From positions 1-64,000 of the forward strand of contig NZ_VTSR01000018.1 in assembly GCF_008329715.1 (NCBI RefSeq): 64,000 bases of DNA, given 5' to 3'. The position numbers and the translations under genes were made by a program. Positions 1 through 8,342 of the stretch are shown here, piece by piece (positions within the stretch are counted from its first letter, which is position 1; each line of letters begins with the position of its first letter). This DNA is from Gimesia chilikensis (GTDB lineage: Bacteria; Planctomycetota; Planctomycetia; Planctomycetales; Planctomycetaceae). The notes beneath the pieces are model-generated. The model was not told where the DNA came from and ran no database searches. It was given only the letters and a program-made list of their open reading frames with translations.

Positions 1-832
1 GGGTGTAGTCTTCGATTTCCTGCTGGGTTTCTCCCCGTTGCCCGTAAACATAACCACGATTGACGAGTGCTTGTGCGATCTGGTCAGGTGGTGCCTCGGT
101 TAAATTGATGACGTGGGTGTAGTTTTCGAATGCCTGCTGGGTCTCTCCCAGTTGCCCATATGTGATAGCACGATTGACGAGTGCTTTTGCGATCTGGTCA
201 GGCGGTGCCTCGGGTAAATTAATGACGCGGGTGTAGTCTTCGATTTCCTGCTGAGTCTCTCCCCGTTGCCCGTAAACATAACCACGATTGACGAGTGCTT
301 TTGCGATCTGGTCAGGCGGTGCTTCGGATAAATCAATGACGCGGGTGTAGTCTTCGAATGCCTGCTGAGTCTCTCTCAGTCGCCCATAAGTGATACCACG
401 ATTGAAGAGTGCTTTCGCGATCTGATCAGGCGGTGCATCGGGTAGATCTATGACGCGGGTGTAGTCTTCGATTGCCTGCTGGGTCTCTCCCAGTTGCCCA
501 TATATGACACCACGATTGACGAGTGCTTTTGCGATCTGGTCAGGAGGTGCCTCGGATTGATTAATGACGTGGGTGTAGTCTTTGATTGCCTGCTGGGTCT
601 CTCCCCGTTGCCCGTAAACATAACCACGATTGAAGAGTGCTTTTGAGATCTGGTCAGGCGGTGCTTCGGATAAATCAATGACGCGGGTATAGTCTTCGAT
701 TTCCTGCTGAGTCTCTCCCAGTAGCCCATATGTGACACCACGGTCAAAGAGCGCTTGGGCAACCTGGTCAGCAGATGTTTCGGCCAGGTTGATAATACGA
801 GTGTATTCGTCGATTTCCTGTTGGGAGTCTTC
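1..832 (-). repeat. 114-bp in-frame tandem repeat array encoding 38-aa TPR-like units
   Basis: The same block recurs every 114 bp, marked by cgattgacgagtgc or cgattgaagagtgc near 57, 171, 285, 399, 513 and 627, with a diverged unit nearest the N-terminus of the protein. About seven units fit before the window edge and the array continues beyond it. Units differ at only a few positions (GYVYGQRGE versus VIYGQLGE or ITYGRLRE), so duplication or gene conversion appears recent. Because 114 is divisible by three, unit gain or loss keeps the reading frame. Confidence 0.9.
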
Positions 833-2254
833 ATTCTCTCCGGGGGAGAATGCCCGGCTTAAAGGAGTTGCTATTTTCTCCCCAGGTACGAATTCTGTGT
901 CTGGATCGTCAGCATTTTTGAAATTCGAACTGGTGGCATAATAGCTTTTCCAGCGTTCATGATTCTTTGCGTAGTATTCAGTCCCCTCTAAAGAGTCGAG
1001 CAAATACCGGCTCAGTTCCGGCTGAATCAAATCGTTTGACATTTCTTGACGTTTGAAAATTTCAGATAACTGACGCTGTCGTTCTTCCGCAGAGAACCAG
1101 ACACGTAAGACTTCGATAAAAATTTCAATTCGGCGTCGTTGGGGGCGGAAATATCGGAGTTGATACCAGGTTGAAAAGAGGCGATCTTCTACAGTGTAAA
1201 CAGCTTCTTTTCCCTTTCCACCCCCGATTACATTCACGCATCCGGTATCCTTTAATCGTTTTAGCTGGGCACGTATCGTGTTCTCAGGGAGCCTGGCTGT
1301 TGAGGCAATCTCATGGACGAACGCCTGCCCCCCCTGACGCATGATCGCGTCTACAATTTTTCGATGCTGGTTCGATAAACGGTCAAGCAAACCGTTATAT
1401 AACGGGGTCAATTCATCCAGGAGTTGTCGTAAAACTGCCACTGCGGATTCCACGTCGCCCATCGTGATCACTTCATAAAGCATCACGATCAGTCGTGGAT
1501 TACCTCCGGTCAACCGATTGATGGCGCGCACCAGTCCATGTGATTGCGTATAACGATTGAGGAAGGCATCATTCAGTTCGTAATGGGCACGCAGTTTTAA
1601 TATTTCATCAGTCTCAACATCGTTGGCAGGTAAAAGCTGGATTTCTTCAAAGTATTCCCAGAAAGGGTGGTCATATTCCTGATGATTACCCAGAATGCTG
1701 ACCGACGTTGCCAGCAGGCACATCTGTCTTTCGTACATCAGGAGGCGACGAAGTGTGGATTGCATTCGTTCGTCGTCTAACGCACGTGAAAATAGCTGGT
1801 CCAGGTTTTCAACGGCAACGAGAAGGGTTTTGTTTGTCTCTTTTGCGACAGTTTTAATTCCCTCAATGGCGAGGGCTTCGCTGGATTCTTCATCAAATTC
1901 ATTCTCGCATTGGTTGTGAAAATTTTCACCAGTCGTAAATCCAGTAAGTCCAAGTTGCTCCAGTATGCAGGACAAAAAATCCCGCAGCGAAGTGACTCCG
2001 ATCAGTTCTTCGGGGAGAATCACTGGCAGCCAGTTTTGAGACAGGTCTTCAGATTCTTCAATTTTTTGCCGGACCATTTGCACTAGAGTGGATTTGCCAG
2101 CACCACGTGGCCCTGTGAGTAATAAACTTGAGCCTGTTTGGTCTGTTAGGCGGCGCAGGATTAAATCCAGGATGTTTTGTCTGGCAGCAAATGTGGCGGC
2201 TCTTTCCTGATCACTGACTTCATGCGCGTTGTATTTATGTCTTACATTTTTCAC
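1..2254 (-). CDS. STAND-type P-loop ATPase with winged helix and TPR-like repeats (partial, 3' end outside window)
   Basis: Translation from GTG at 2254 stays open to the window edge (751 codons, no stop), so the C-terminus is missing. Walker A is GPRGAGKS at about residues 48-55, a Walker B-like LLVAVENLD at 144-152, and GNPRLI near 251-256 resembles the GxP motif of STAND NTPases. Residues about 285-360 read as a winged helix (IASTARLPENTIRAQLKRL). From about residue 475 onward there are tandem 38-residue TPR-like units with core ALVNRGYVYGQRGETQQEIE. The start lies 4 nt after the stop of the upstream ATPase gene, so the two are probably co-transcribed and translationally coupled. The architecture (NTPase, wHTH, repeat sensor) is typical of STAND signalling or conflict proteins. 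A role in defence is inference only; a transcriptional regulator is the alternative. Confidence 0.8.
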   Translation of the reverse strand, partial: MKNVRHKYNAHEVSDQERAATFAARQNILDLILRRLTDQTGSSLLLTGPRGAGKSTLVQMVRQKIEESEDLSQNWLPVILPEELIGVTSLRDFLSCILEQLGLTGFTTGENFHNQCENEFDEESSEALAIEGIKTVAKETNKTLLVAVENLDQLFSRALDDERMQSTLRRLLMYERQMCLLATSVSILGNHQEYDHPFWEYFEEIQLLPANDVETDEILKLRAHYELNDAFLNRYTQSHGLVRAINRLTGGNPRLIVMLYEVITMGDVESAVAVLRQLLDELTPLYNGLLDRLSNQHRKIVDAIMRQGGQAFVHEIASTARLPENTIRAQLKRLKDTGCVNVIGGGKGKEAVYTVEDRLFSTWYQLRYFRPQRRRIEIFIEVLRVWFSAEERQRQLSEIFKRQEMSNDLIQPELSRYLLDSLEGTEYYAKNHERWKSYYATSSNFKNADDPDTEFVPGEKIATPLSRAFSPGENEDSQQEIDEYTRIINLAETSADQVAQALFDRGVTYGLLGETQQEIEDYTRVIDLSEAPPDQISKALFNRGYVYGQRGETQQAIKDYTHVINQSEAPPDQIAKALVNRGVIYGQLGETQQAIEDYTRVIDLPDAPPDQIAKALFNRGITYGRLRETQQAFEDYTRVIDLSEAPPDQIAKALVNRGYVYGQRGETQQEIEDYTRVINLPEAPPDQIAKALVNRAITYGQLGETQQAFENYTHVINLTEAPPDQIAQALVNRGYVYGQRGETQQEIEDYT

Positions 2255-2258
2255 GTAT

Positions 2259-3503
2259 TTATTTATCCATTTCAAAACCTGAATTAACAGTGGTATTGTG
2301 ATACCATCGCGCCCACCAGTCTTTCATGATGTTCATAAAAAAAGAATAGGTATTGGCTAGCGGGTTCCATTCCAGATACCAGTCACATTCCAGATCTGCC
2401 AGTAATTCATTGAATTCAATCTCATTGGCTTCTGCACCGCGTGCTTCAATGTAAACTTCGTAAAGCAGTGGCAGAGTGGCGGGATTCTTTGCGTTGGCAA
2501 CCGTGATCAGAATATTAACAATCGCTTTCTCCTGATCGGCATCATATTGCTCTAGCCTTCGTCGGTATTGATCAAAGTACCGTTTGCAGGTCGGCCCCAT
2601 CAGACGTCGTTGGTAAATGGTGTCGATCATCTCTTGTGTAATTTCTGTGTCTGATGCTTTTCTCCTCTGGGCCAGTTCCGAAAAGAACAGCTGAATAAAA
2701 TAGGGGACCGGTTGTCCAATGCAGGTAAGTAGGTGTTCCACGGTGTCGTCTGAAATTGTGAGCTTTTCATTTTCCGCCAACTTGCAGCAGAGACTTGCGG
2801 CATCTGGGGTTTCCAGGGGTTCCACGGCAAGTCGATTGAAGTCGTTCAGAGTTTCGGGGCACCTCAGACGTCGATCCAGAATGTAGTTCAGGCCTGTGCT
2901 GCCTGCCACTACAAAGCGATGTCTCCGTAGCTCATCGTTTTCATTCAAGCGAACTGTTCGAAACCAACTCAGGAAGCGTGTGGCAGATTCGTCACTTTCT
3001 GAGTGGGCAATTTTTTTTAACATTTCCGGCAATTCGTCGAACAGGAACAAGAGAGGCTGTTCCGCCTTTTCCAACGACAACATGATTTTTCGTGCCAGTG
3101 GTTCCCAGTCAGTCTGCTCAACTTTCTTTCGAAAAGTCACCCCGGGGACTCCTCCGGAACCATCAATGGATTCTACTTTGTTGCTGAATGCATCAACAAA
3201 ATCACTCACTAAATCACCACACTGCTTTAACAGCGGTCGTAATTCTTTCTGCTCACCTGATTTTTCGATTAACCGTTGAACGAACTGTGCCCCGGTGGTG
3301 ATGTCCTCCAGGTCATACGACAGCGGAAGAAAACTGAGCTGAGGATGTCGACAAAAGTGTCTCAAGAGTCCACTTTTGCCAAACCTGCGTGGAGCCAGGA
3401 GAAGCAGGTTGTGCTGTTCTAAGATGCTCCAGGCCTCAGAAACAAGCCTTTCGCGTCCATGTAGATCTTCGGGTTCAGGGATGGGCCCAACAATGTTTCT
3501 CAT
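2259..3503 (-). CDS. AAA/STAND-like ATPase, 414 aa
   Basis: The N-terminus has Walker A APRRFGKS (residues 37-44) directly after a short GRERL segment, and Walker B LLFLFDEL at 151-158, the layout of AAA/archaeal-ATPase-like STAND proteins. A sensor-like VVAGSTGLNYIL follows. The C-terminal 150 residues are helical with no recognisable domain and may form a winged helix plus effector or partner-binding region. The start is ATG at 3503 with GGAG eight bases upstream. Its stop is 4 nt before the GTG of the TPR-containing ATPase, so the two distinct ATPases form one operon. Two matching palindromes lie 34-84 bp upstream of the start. Function is unknown. Confidence 0.8.
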   Translation of the reverse strand: MRNIVGPIPEPEDLHGRERLVSEAWSILEQHNLLLLAPRRFGKSGLLRHFCRHPQLSFLPLSYDLEDITTGAQFVQRLIEKSGEQKELRPLLKQCGDLVSDFVDAFSNKVESIDGSGGVPGVTFRKKVEQTDWEPLARKIMLSLEKAEQPLLFLFDELPEMLKKIAHSESDESATRFLSWFRTVRLNENDELRRHRFVVAGSTGLNYILDRRLRCPETLNDFNRLAVEPLETPDAASLCCKLAENEKLTISDDTVEHLLTCIGQPVPYFIQLFFSELAQRRKASDTEITQEMIDTIYQRRLMGPTCKRYFDQYRRRLEQYDADQEKAIVNILITVANAKNPATLPLLYEVYIEARGAEANEIEFNELLADLECDWYLEWNPLANTYSFFMNIMKDWWARWYHNTTVNSGFEMDK

Positions 3504-3536
3504 TTCCTCGACTCCATTTAAGTTCCTGGAAACAGT

Positions 3537-3587
3537 AGCAACATTTTTGTTGCTCTGGTTTAGAGGGTAGCAACGAAAGTGTTGCTA
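3537..3587. promoter_or_regulatory. Twin palindromic operator in the promoter of the ATPase pair
   Basis: Two copies of AGCAAC-N6-GTTGCT occur at 3537-3554 and 3569-3586; the second extends to TAGCAAC-N6-GTTGCTA. Their centres are 32 bp apart, close to three helical turns. On the minus strand a candidate promoter, TTGACT (3591-3586), 17-nt spacer, TACCCT, places one palindrome exactly in the spacer. The other lies downstream, where it could block initiation. The -10 box is poor, so the promoter call is weaker than the repeat itself. No regulator for this site is identified in the window. Confidence 0.6.
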
Positions 3588-3931
3588 GTCAATCTTGGAG
3601 TGAAAAAATGGTCATAATTGATATAAAAACACTGTTTTCCACAAAACCTGAAATGTGAGACTGATTGTTACTGCAAGCCATCCGTAGCCTGAAATCCAAG
3701 TGAACCCTTCACTGGTGAGCTGTCTGATGCTGGTTGAATTTCCTGGACAGTGTGAATCGCCGGGAGACACAGTTTGTTTGTCCAACTGTGCTTATCCTTT
3801 ACCACTCACAATCTCTATTTCACGGTTGAGCCCGAATGCAATTCGGGACGAGCGCCGTATCACAGCAAAGTCCGAAGTGTCCGCATAAATTTCCACGTCA
3901 GCTTTGTGCATCAGATTCGACTCCAAGCAAA
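3588..3931. other. Gene-free stretch between operator and terminator
   Basis: Short ORFs here have no ribosome binding site and no recognisable protein sequence. Nothing is supported beyond upstream DNA of the ATPase operon and downstream DNA of the VOC gene. Confidence 0.5.
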
Positions 3932-3967
3932 AAAGGCACGACACTCTTTAAAGAGTGTCGTGCCTTT
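3932..3967 (-). terminator. Perfect 36-nt palindrome, terminator of the VOC gene
   Basis: The arms aaaggcacgacactcttt and its exact complement meet without a spacer. On the minus strand the stem is followed by TTTTTGC. It lies 27 nt past the stop of the minus-strand VOC gene, as expected for an intrinsic terminator. Confidence 0.75.
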
Positions 3968-3993
3968 CGTGGTAGCAAAAAAACGCAAGGTCT

Positions 3994-4464
3994 TCACCCC
4001 TCGACACTCTCCCGCACCCGCTGGTTCGCGGCAGCGTCCAGAATCGCTTCGTCATAACAGACCAGCTCCACCGAGTTCCCGTCCGGATCAAAGAGATAGA
4101 TCGAGTGCCAGCCGAACTGGCGATGGTCCGTCAGCATCATCTCGATCTCCAGCGCTTCCAGCCGCGCTTTCTCGCTTTCGAATACTTCCCGTTCCATCGC
4201 GAAAGCGAAGTGATGCAGCGTCCCTGTCCGGGCCCGGGCCATACCGACTTCGATTTCCTGCGGTCCGCTGAACTCCCAGGTCTGATCAAAGATCGCCAGC
4301 AATTGAGGATGCCCGTCGAAGTCATCTGCAACTTTCAGGAAGGTGCCTCCGTCAAAGCTGGCAAACAGTTCCAGTCCAATGACGTCTCGGTAGAAGGCAA
4401 CCAATGCTTCCCGGTTTTCGGTTCGCAGGACCAGTTCGCCTAATCGTTTTTCACACGTATGCAT
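3994..4464 (-). CDS. VOC (glyoxalase/dioxygenase) family protein
   Basis: The 156-aa product has the paired beta-alpha-beta-beta-beta layout of the vicinal-oxygen-chelate superfamily: LGELVLRTENREALVAFYRD at the N-terminus, LHHFAFAM in the middle and YLFDPDGNSVELVCYD near the C-terminus. His in LHHF and Glu in VELV sit where the family binds metal. ATG at 4464 is preferred over an upstream in-frame ATG (4497) because AGGGAG lies just before it. The gene is 25 nt downstream of the MarR gene on the same strand, which suggests one regulated transcript. Substrate is unknown; a ring-cleavage or glyoxalase-like detoxification enzyme would fit. Confidence 0.8.
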   Translation of the reverse strand: MHTCEKRLGELVLRTENREALVAFYRDVIGLELFASFDGGTFLKVADDFDGHPQLLAIFDQTWEFSGPQEIEVGMARARTGTLHHFAFAMEREVFESEKARLEALEIEMMLTDHRQFGWHSIYLFDPDGNSVELVCYDEAILDAAANQRVRESVEG

Positions 4465-4489
4465 ATCAGTTCTCCCTGAATAGCCACTA

Positions 4490-4981
4490 TCAATCATTCA
4501 GACCCTGCAGCATCGCCCGCAACAGATCCGCCAGTTGGTCCCGCTCTTCTGTTTTGAGCCCGCACAACGCACCTTCCGCTTCATCCAGTCGATCCGCGAC
4601 CGCTTCATCGACGACTTTTCGCCCCTCTGCAGTCAGCAGCACCTTCAACGAACGGCGGTCACTGGGGGAAGGCCGACGTTCGACGAGCCCCTGTTCCTCC
4701 AGACGGTCAATCCGGTTCGTCATCGCTCCCGAGGAGAGCATCACCGCCTCCATCAGTTCCGTGGGCGTCAAACCCTGCGGATCTCCCGCTCTGCGGAGCG
4801 TGGCCAGAATGTCAAAGCCCCCCACGGTCAGACCGTACGGCTTCAGTGTTTCACTCACCCGACGCTCCAGCCGCGTCGCCAGTCGCAAAACCCGACCGAC
4901 AACCCCCATGGGTTCGACATTGAGGTCCGGGCGTTCTGTTTTCCATTGACTGATTAAGATGTCGATCAAATCCTGTGCCAT
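4490..4981 (-). CDS. MarR-family transcriptional regulator
   Basis: The product (163 aa from ATG 4981) has the MarR winged-helix signature: a recognition region LTPTELMEAVMLSSGAMTNR followed by the wing RRPSPSDRRSLKVLLTAEGR. The N-terminal and C-terminal helices for dimerisation are present. The ORF could begin upstream at 5071, but the family's usual length favours 4981. It lies directly upstream of the VOC gene and divergent from an APH-type kinase. A near-palindrome at 5020-5033 is a likely autoregulatory site. The ligand is unknown; phenolic or similar aromatic signals are common for the family. Confidence 0.88.
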   Translation of the reverse strand: MAQDLIDILISQWKTERPDLNVEPMGVVGRVLRLATRLERRVSETLKPYGLTVGGFDILATLRRAGDPQGLTPTELMEAVMLSSGAMTNRIDRLEEQGLVERRPSPSDRRSLKVLLTAEGRKVVDEAVADRLDEAEGALCGLKTEERDQLADLLRAMLQGLND

Positions 4982-5019
4982 AAATTTATGATGACTCCGC
5001 GCTCGCATGAGGAATGAAT

Positions 5020-5033
5020 TTATCGTACGACAA
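5020..5033. promoter_or_regulatory. Candidate MarR operator
   Basis: TTATCGTACGACAA is an almost perfect palindrome (arms differ at one position pair), 40 nt upstream of the MarR start in the divergent intergenic region. MarR proteins usually bind such sites next to their own gene. Assignment is by position and symmetry only. Confidence 0.4.
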
Positions 5034-5244
5034 GCATAGATCAGCCATACTTTCAGGTCAAGTATCTTCATGTGGAGATATTAATGACTGAATAAATGAC
5101 TTGTGACAGACTGGGGTTCACAAACGTTTGGTAAATGATACGATTGTGGACTGTTCGGTCTAAAAGTCTGTTTTTAGTCCTGATTGGAATGCAATCTGCT
5201 TGTATCTCAATCAACTGTCCTACTTTGAAACCGAGGAAATCCAC

Positions 5245-6114
5245 TTGAACCAACCCCAGGCTGAAATCCAGGTCGACCTGCCACTGGTCCGCCAGCTGTT
5301 GCTGGTTGATTATCCTGCATTAGCAAATCAGCCTCTGTTTCTGGTCGATGAAGGCTGGGACAATTTCATCTTTCGTATCGGCGAACATCACGCGGTCCGC
5401 TTGCCCCGCCGTGCTGCCGCGGTACCTTTCCTGCAAAATGAACAGCGCTGTCTGCCAAAACTTGCAGAGCGGCTCTCCCTGGAATTGCCTCTCCACGTTC
5501 ACATCGGTTCCTCCGGTCCCCGTTTTCCCTGGACCTGGAGCATTGTGAACTGGGTTCCCGGGCAAACCTCTGAGAAGCATGCTTTCCCTGACGCAGACGT
5601 TCGCCTGCTGGCGGAAACCCTTTCTATACTGCATCAGCCGGCTGAAGACGGGGCACCGCAGAATCCCTATCGTGGCGTTCCCCTGCAGTCGCGCAGTCAG
5701 GGAGTCGAAGAACGACTGCATCGGCAACGCGAATGTACCGACGTCGATGTCACGCGTCTGACAGACATCTGGCACGCCTGTTGTGAGACGCCCCCCGCTG
5801 ACCAGATGGTCTGGATTCACGGCGATCTGCATCCCCGCAACGTGATTGTTCGCGATGGTGCCCTGGTCGGCCTGATCGACTGGGGGGACGTATCAGCCGG
5901 TGATCCCGCGACCGATCTGGCGTGCACCTGGCTCTTACTGGAAACCCCCGCCAGCAGAACCGCATTCCTTGATATCTATGACGCTGAGCCTTGCCTGATT
6001 CAGCGCGCTCTCGGCTGGGCGCTACTGATGGGGCTGATTTTGCTCGACAGTGGCGAACGCCGCCACGTCTCTCTCGGCCAGGCGACGCTCCGACGCATAC
6101 TGGCCGACGCCTGA
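5245..6114 (+). CDS. Aminoglycoside phosphotransferase (APH)-family kinase
   Basis: The protein shows the APH/choline-kinase fold: an N-lobe with FIFRIGEHHAVRLPRR (ATP-anchoring Arg/Lys region), then the catalytic loop HGDLHPRNV and the metal-binding IDWGDVSAGDPATDL. No methionine start fits. TTG at 5245 follows GAGGAA at good spacing and is chosen; an upstream in-frame TTG at 5200 is the alternative. It is divergent from MarR. The family includes antibiotic kinases and small-molecule kinases. Nothing here shows antibiotic resistance, so the substrate is left open. Confidence 0.82.
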   Translation: MNQPQAEIQVDLPLVRQLLLVDYPALANQPLFLVDEGWDNFIFRIGEHHAVRLPRRAAAVPFLQNEQRCLPKLAERLSLELPLHVHIGSSGPRFPWTWSIVNWVPGQTSEKHAFPDADVRLLAETLSILHQPAEDGAPQNPYRGVPLQSRSQGVEERLHRQRECTDVDVTRLTDIWHACCETPPADQMVWIHGDLHPRNVIVRDGALVGLIDWGDVSAGDPATDLACTWLLLETPASRTAFLDIYDAEPCLIQRALGWALLMGLILLDSGERRHVSLGQATLRRILADA

Positions 6115-6409
6115 GCCACGCATGTTCTCCCCAATGGTTGATTTCATTGTACGGTGATCACTCAGCCTGGTTGCTCAGCCGTCAGTTCGCCTGTACAGGA
6201 TGCCCCCTTGTCGTTCTTCATCGCACCCCTGATGTGCCATAATCCCGCAATGTTAGCCTCTTTTGTGTTTCCTCCCGTTTTGGCACAGCTCCTGCAGTTT
6301 TGTTCTCATCAAAGTCATACAGAAAAATAGCAGGCTATACAAAAGACGGGCCACGAGACTTCGAACATCCTGCGTTTGAAGCAGACCATCTGCCTAAAGG
6401 GGAACCACC
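6115..6409. other. Gene-free promoter region
   Basis: No ORF with a ribosome binding site is seen. The segment is the presumed promoter region of the di-haem cytochrome gene, with GGGGAACC just before its start. Confidence 0.4.
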
Positions 6410-7831
6410 ATGTCACTCAAGTCATTCGGGATCACAGCCGTCGGTTTACTGTTAAGCCTGTTTCTCATTTCGTTCGCGGTCGCGTATCCACCCACGCAGC
6501 AACCGCAGGCACAGGAGCAGCTGCCCGATCAGAGCTTCATGAAGATCGTCATCGACAAGCCATTTTCCGAAACGATGCAGCAGGACATGCAGCAGAAAGA
6601 CGAACTGATGCAGCGTCAGCAGTCGTTGATGCAGCAGCGTTACCATCTGGGCGATAAACCTTCCCAGACCATGATGTCAGCCGGTCGCAAAGCGGTGCAG
6701 GATGGCGTGCGGGTAAGACTGCCGCAGGGAGTCACCTGGGAACAGCTCTCCCAGATGTCACCCGCGGAGATCAAAGAGAAGAATCTGTTTCCTTACGGAT
6801 TCCGCCCGCTGCCTCACGCCAACCACAAGACCGGCGGACAGGTCTTTCCCAAACAGCAGATCGACGCCATGCAGAAACTGGAGCAGCGCGATCTCTCCCG
6901 CTTCGATATCGACTTCGACCTGCCCGACCACCTGACGCCCGAATTTCCGCCGCCGATCTTCCTCTCCAGCCGACCCGATCTCGGCGATGTCTCGCAGGGC
7001 AAGGTCCTCTCAATCAAAAACTACTACGAACTTTTTAAAGGCATCCTGACTCCGGTCCAGCTGGAAGGCATGCGGGTCCTGCTGACACCGTTTCCACAGC
7101 AGCAGTTCAACCAGACCGAGGATCGCAAAGTCAAAGAACCCAGCCTGGGTGTGACCTGTCTCGATTGTCACGTTAACGGGCACACTAACGCCGCGTTTCA
7201 CCTCAATCCGGACACGCGTCCCCAGGCAGCCCGCTTCCGTCTCGATACGGTCAGCCTGCGAGGGATGTTCAATCAGCAGATTCACGGCTCTAAGCGCTCA
7301 CTGCGTAGTGTGGAGGACTTTACGGAATTCGAACAGCGCACCGCTTACTTCGACGGCGATCATGTGACTGCAGCCAAAAAAGGAGTGCACCTGCCCAATC
7401 GCAGTGATACCGTTTCGATGATGGCCCAGATGCAGAACATGTTCGACTTCCCTCCCGCGCCCAAACTCGATGCCTTCGGCAAGCTTGATCCAACGCAAGC
7501 GACGGAATTCGAACTGCAGGGGCAGGAGCTCTTCTTCGGTAAAGCCCGTTGTGCCGAATGTCATCCGGCACCCTTCTATCTCGACAACAAGATGCACGAT
7601 CTGCACCTCGAACGCTTCTACAAACCGGAAATGATTTCGGATCAGTACAACATCGCGGACGGCCCCATCAAAACCTTCACACTGCGGGGCATTAAAGATT
7701 CGCCACCGTATCACCACGACGGGCGCCTGCTCACGCTGGCCGACTCGGTCGAGTTCTACAACCTCGTCTTGAAACTCGATCTGACACCACAGGAAAAAGA
7801 AAGCCTGGTCGCTTTCATGAAATGTCTGTAA
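6410..7831 (+). CDS. Exported di-haem cytochrome c (cytochrome c peroxidase/MauG-like)
   Basis: The 473-aa protein begins with a hydrophobic signal segment (residues about 7-26) and carries two haem-binding motifs: CLDCH near residue 252 and CAECH near residue 381. The second is in the context LFFGKARCAECHPAPFYLDN, typical of di-haem peroxidase-like cytochromes. A late FTLRGIKDSPPYHHDGR also matches the family's distal haem region. A Gln/Met-rich helical segment follows the signal peptide. It probably acts in the periplasm as a peroxidase or electron carrier. It is followed by a strong terminator, so it seems monocistronic. The physiological partner is not identifiable. Confidence 0.85.
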   Translation: MSLKSFGITAVGLLLSLFLISFAVAYPPTQQPQAQEQLPDQSFMKIVIDKPFSETMQQDMQQKDELMQRQQSLMQQRYHLGDKPSQTMMSAGRKAVQDGVRVRLPQGVTWEQLSQMSPAEIKEKNLFPYGFRPLPHANHKTGGQVFPKQQIDAMQKLEQRDLSRFDIDFDLPDHLTPEFPPPIFLSSRPDLGDVSQGKVLSIKNYYELFKGILTPVQLEGMRVLLTPFPQQQFNQTEDRKVKEPSLGVTCLDCHVNGHTNAAFHLNPDTRPQAARFRLDTVSLRGMFNQQIHGSKRSLRSVEDFTEFEQRTAYFDGDHVTAAKKGVHLPNRSDTVSMMAQMQNMFDFPPAPKLDAFGKLDPTQATEFELQGQELFFGKARCAECHPAPFYLDNKMHDLHLERFYKPEMISDQYNIADGPIKTFTLRGIKDSPPYHHDGRLLTLADSVEFYNLVLKLDLTPQEKESLVAFMKCL

Positions 7832-7841
7832 TGGGGGAGAA

Positions 7842-7885
7842 CGGGCTCTGTCGCTGATGACCGGCGGCAGGGCCCGCCTTTGTTC
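7842..7885 (+). terminator. Intrinsic terminator after the cytochrome gene
   Basis: A 13-bp stem (7842-7854 with 7864-7876, including two G-T pairs) with a 9-nt loop starts 10 nt after the stop codon and is followed by CCTTTGTTCTTTC. Confidence 0.75.
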
Positions 7886-7892
7886 TTTCAGG

Positions 7893-8005
7893 TGATCAAC
7901 TTCGATAGCAAATTCCAGCTGGCTTGCTTAACATGGAATGAGCGGCTTCCCGACGTCGGGACCGCATTCAAGTCGAGTCCGTAATGCTATCAAGTTGAAG
8001 GATCA
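7893..8005. repeat. Long imperfect inverted repeat reaching the start of the Dabb gene
   Basis: Terminal arms tgatcaacttcgatagca (7893-7910) and tgctatcaagttgaaggatca's first 20 bases (from 7985) are complementary with a small bulge. Nested inside are gaatgagcgg/ccgcattc and the 12-nt palindrome CCCGACGTCGGG (7949-7960). The right arm contains the GAAGGA ribosome binding site of the next gene, so the folded RNA could mask it. It may instead be a short MITE-like palindromic element. Confidence 0.5.
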
Positions 8006-8008
8006 TCC

Positions 8009-8314
8009 GTGATTGAACATACCGTAACCTTTCGTCTCAAGTCTGCCCCCGGTTCTGAAGCAGAGCAGACCTTCCTCGCCGCTGCCGCCGACCTGGCTGC
8101 CATCCCCGGCGTCAAAGATTTCACCATCCGCCGCCAGACCAGCCCCAAGAACGACCACACCTTCGGCATCAGTATGAAGTTCGCGACGCAGGAAGAGTTC
8201 GATTTCTACAGCAACCATCAGGCACACCAGGATTTTATTCAGGAACACTGGCTGACCACCGTCGAAGACTTTCAGGAAGCCGACTTCGAATCCCTGGACA
8301 CCGTCGCCCACTAA
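8009..8314 (+). CDS. Dabb (stress-responsive alpha/beta barrel) domain protein
   Basis: The 101-aa product matches the Dabb ferredoxin-like fold: MIEHTVTFRLK as first strand, a helix ending in LAAIPGVKDFTI, then a central FGISMKFATQEEFDFYSNHQ and a C-terminal helix-strand. GTG at 8009 is the start, with GAAGGA seven bases upstream. Family members are small dimeric proteins without an agreed enzymatic role. It precedes the ceramidase-like gene by 28 nt and may share its transcript. Confidence 0.82.
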   Translation: MIEHTVTFRLKSAPGSEAEQTFLAAAADLAAIPGVKDFTIRRQTSPKNDHTFGISMKFATQEEFDFYSNHQAHQDFIQEHWLTTVEDFQEADFESLDTVAH

Positions 8315-8342
8315 ACCCCGCCAGCCATCGAGGAGTTTTCAC

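Noticed and set aside
1..832. CRISPR-like or intergenic tandem repeat
   Set aside because: The units are 114 bp with no unique spacers and stay in frame inside a coding gene.
5245..6114. Antibiotic resistance gene
   Set aside because: The APH fold alone does not show drug specificity, and neighbours give no support.
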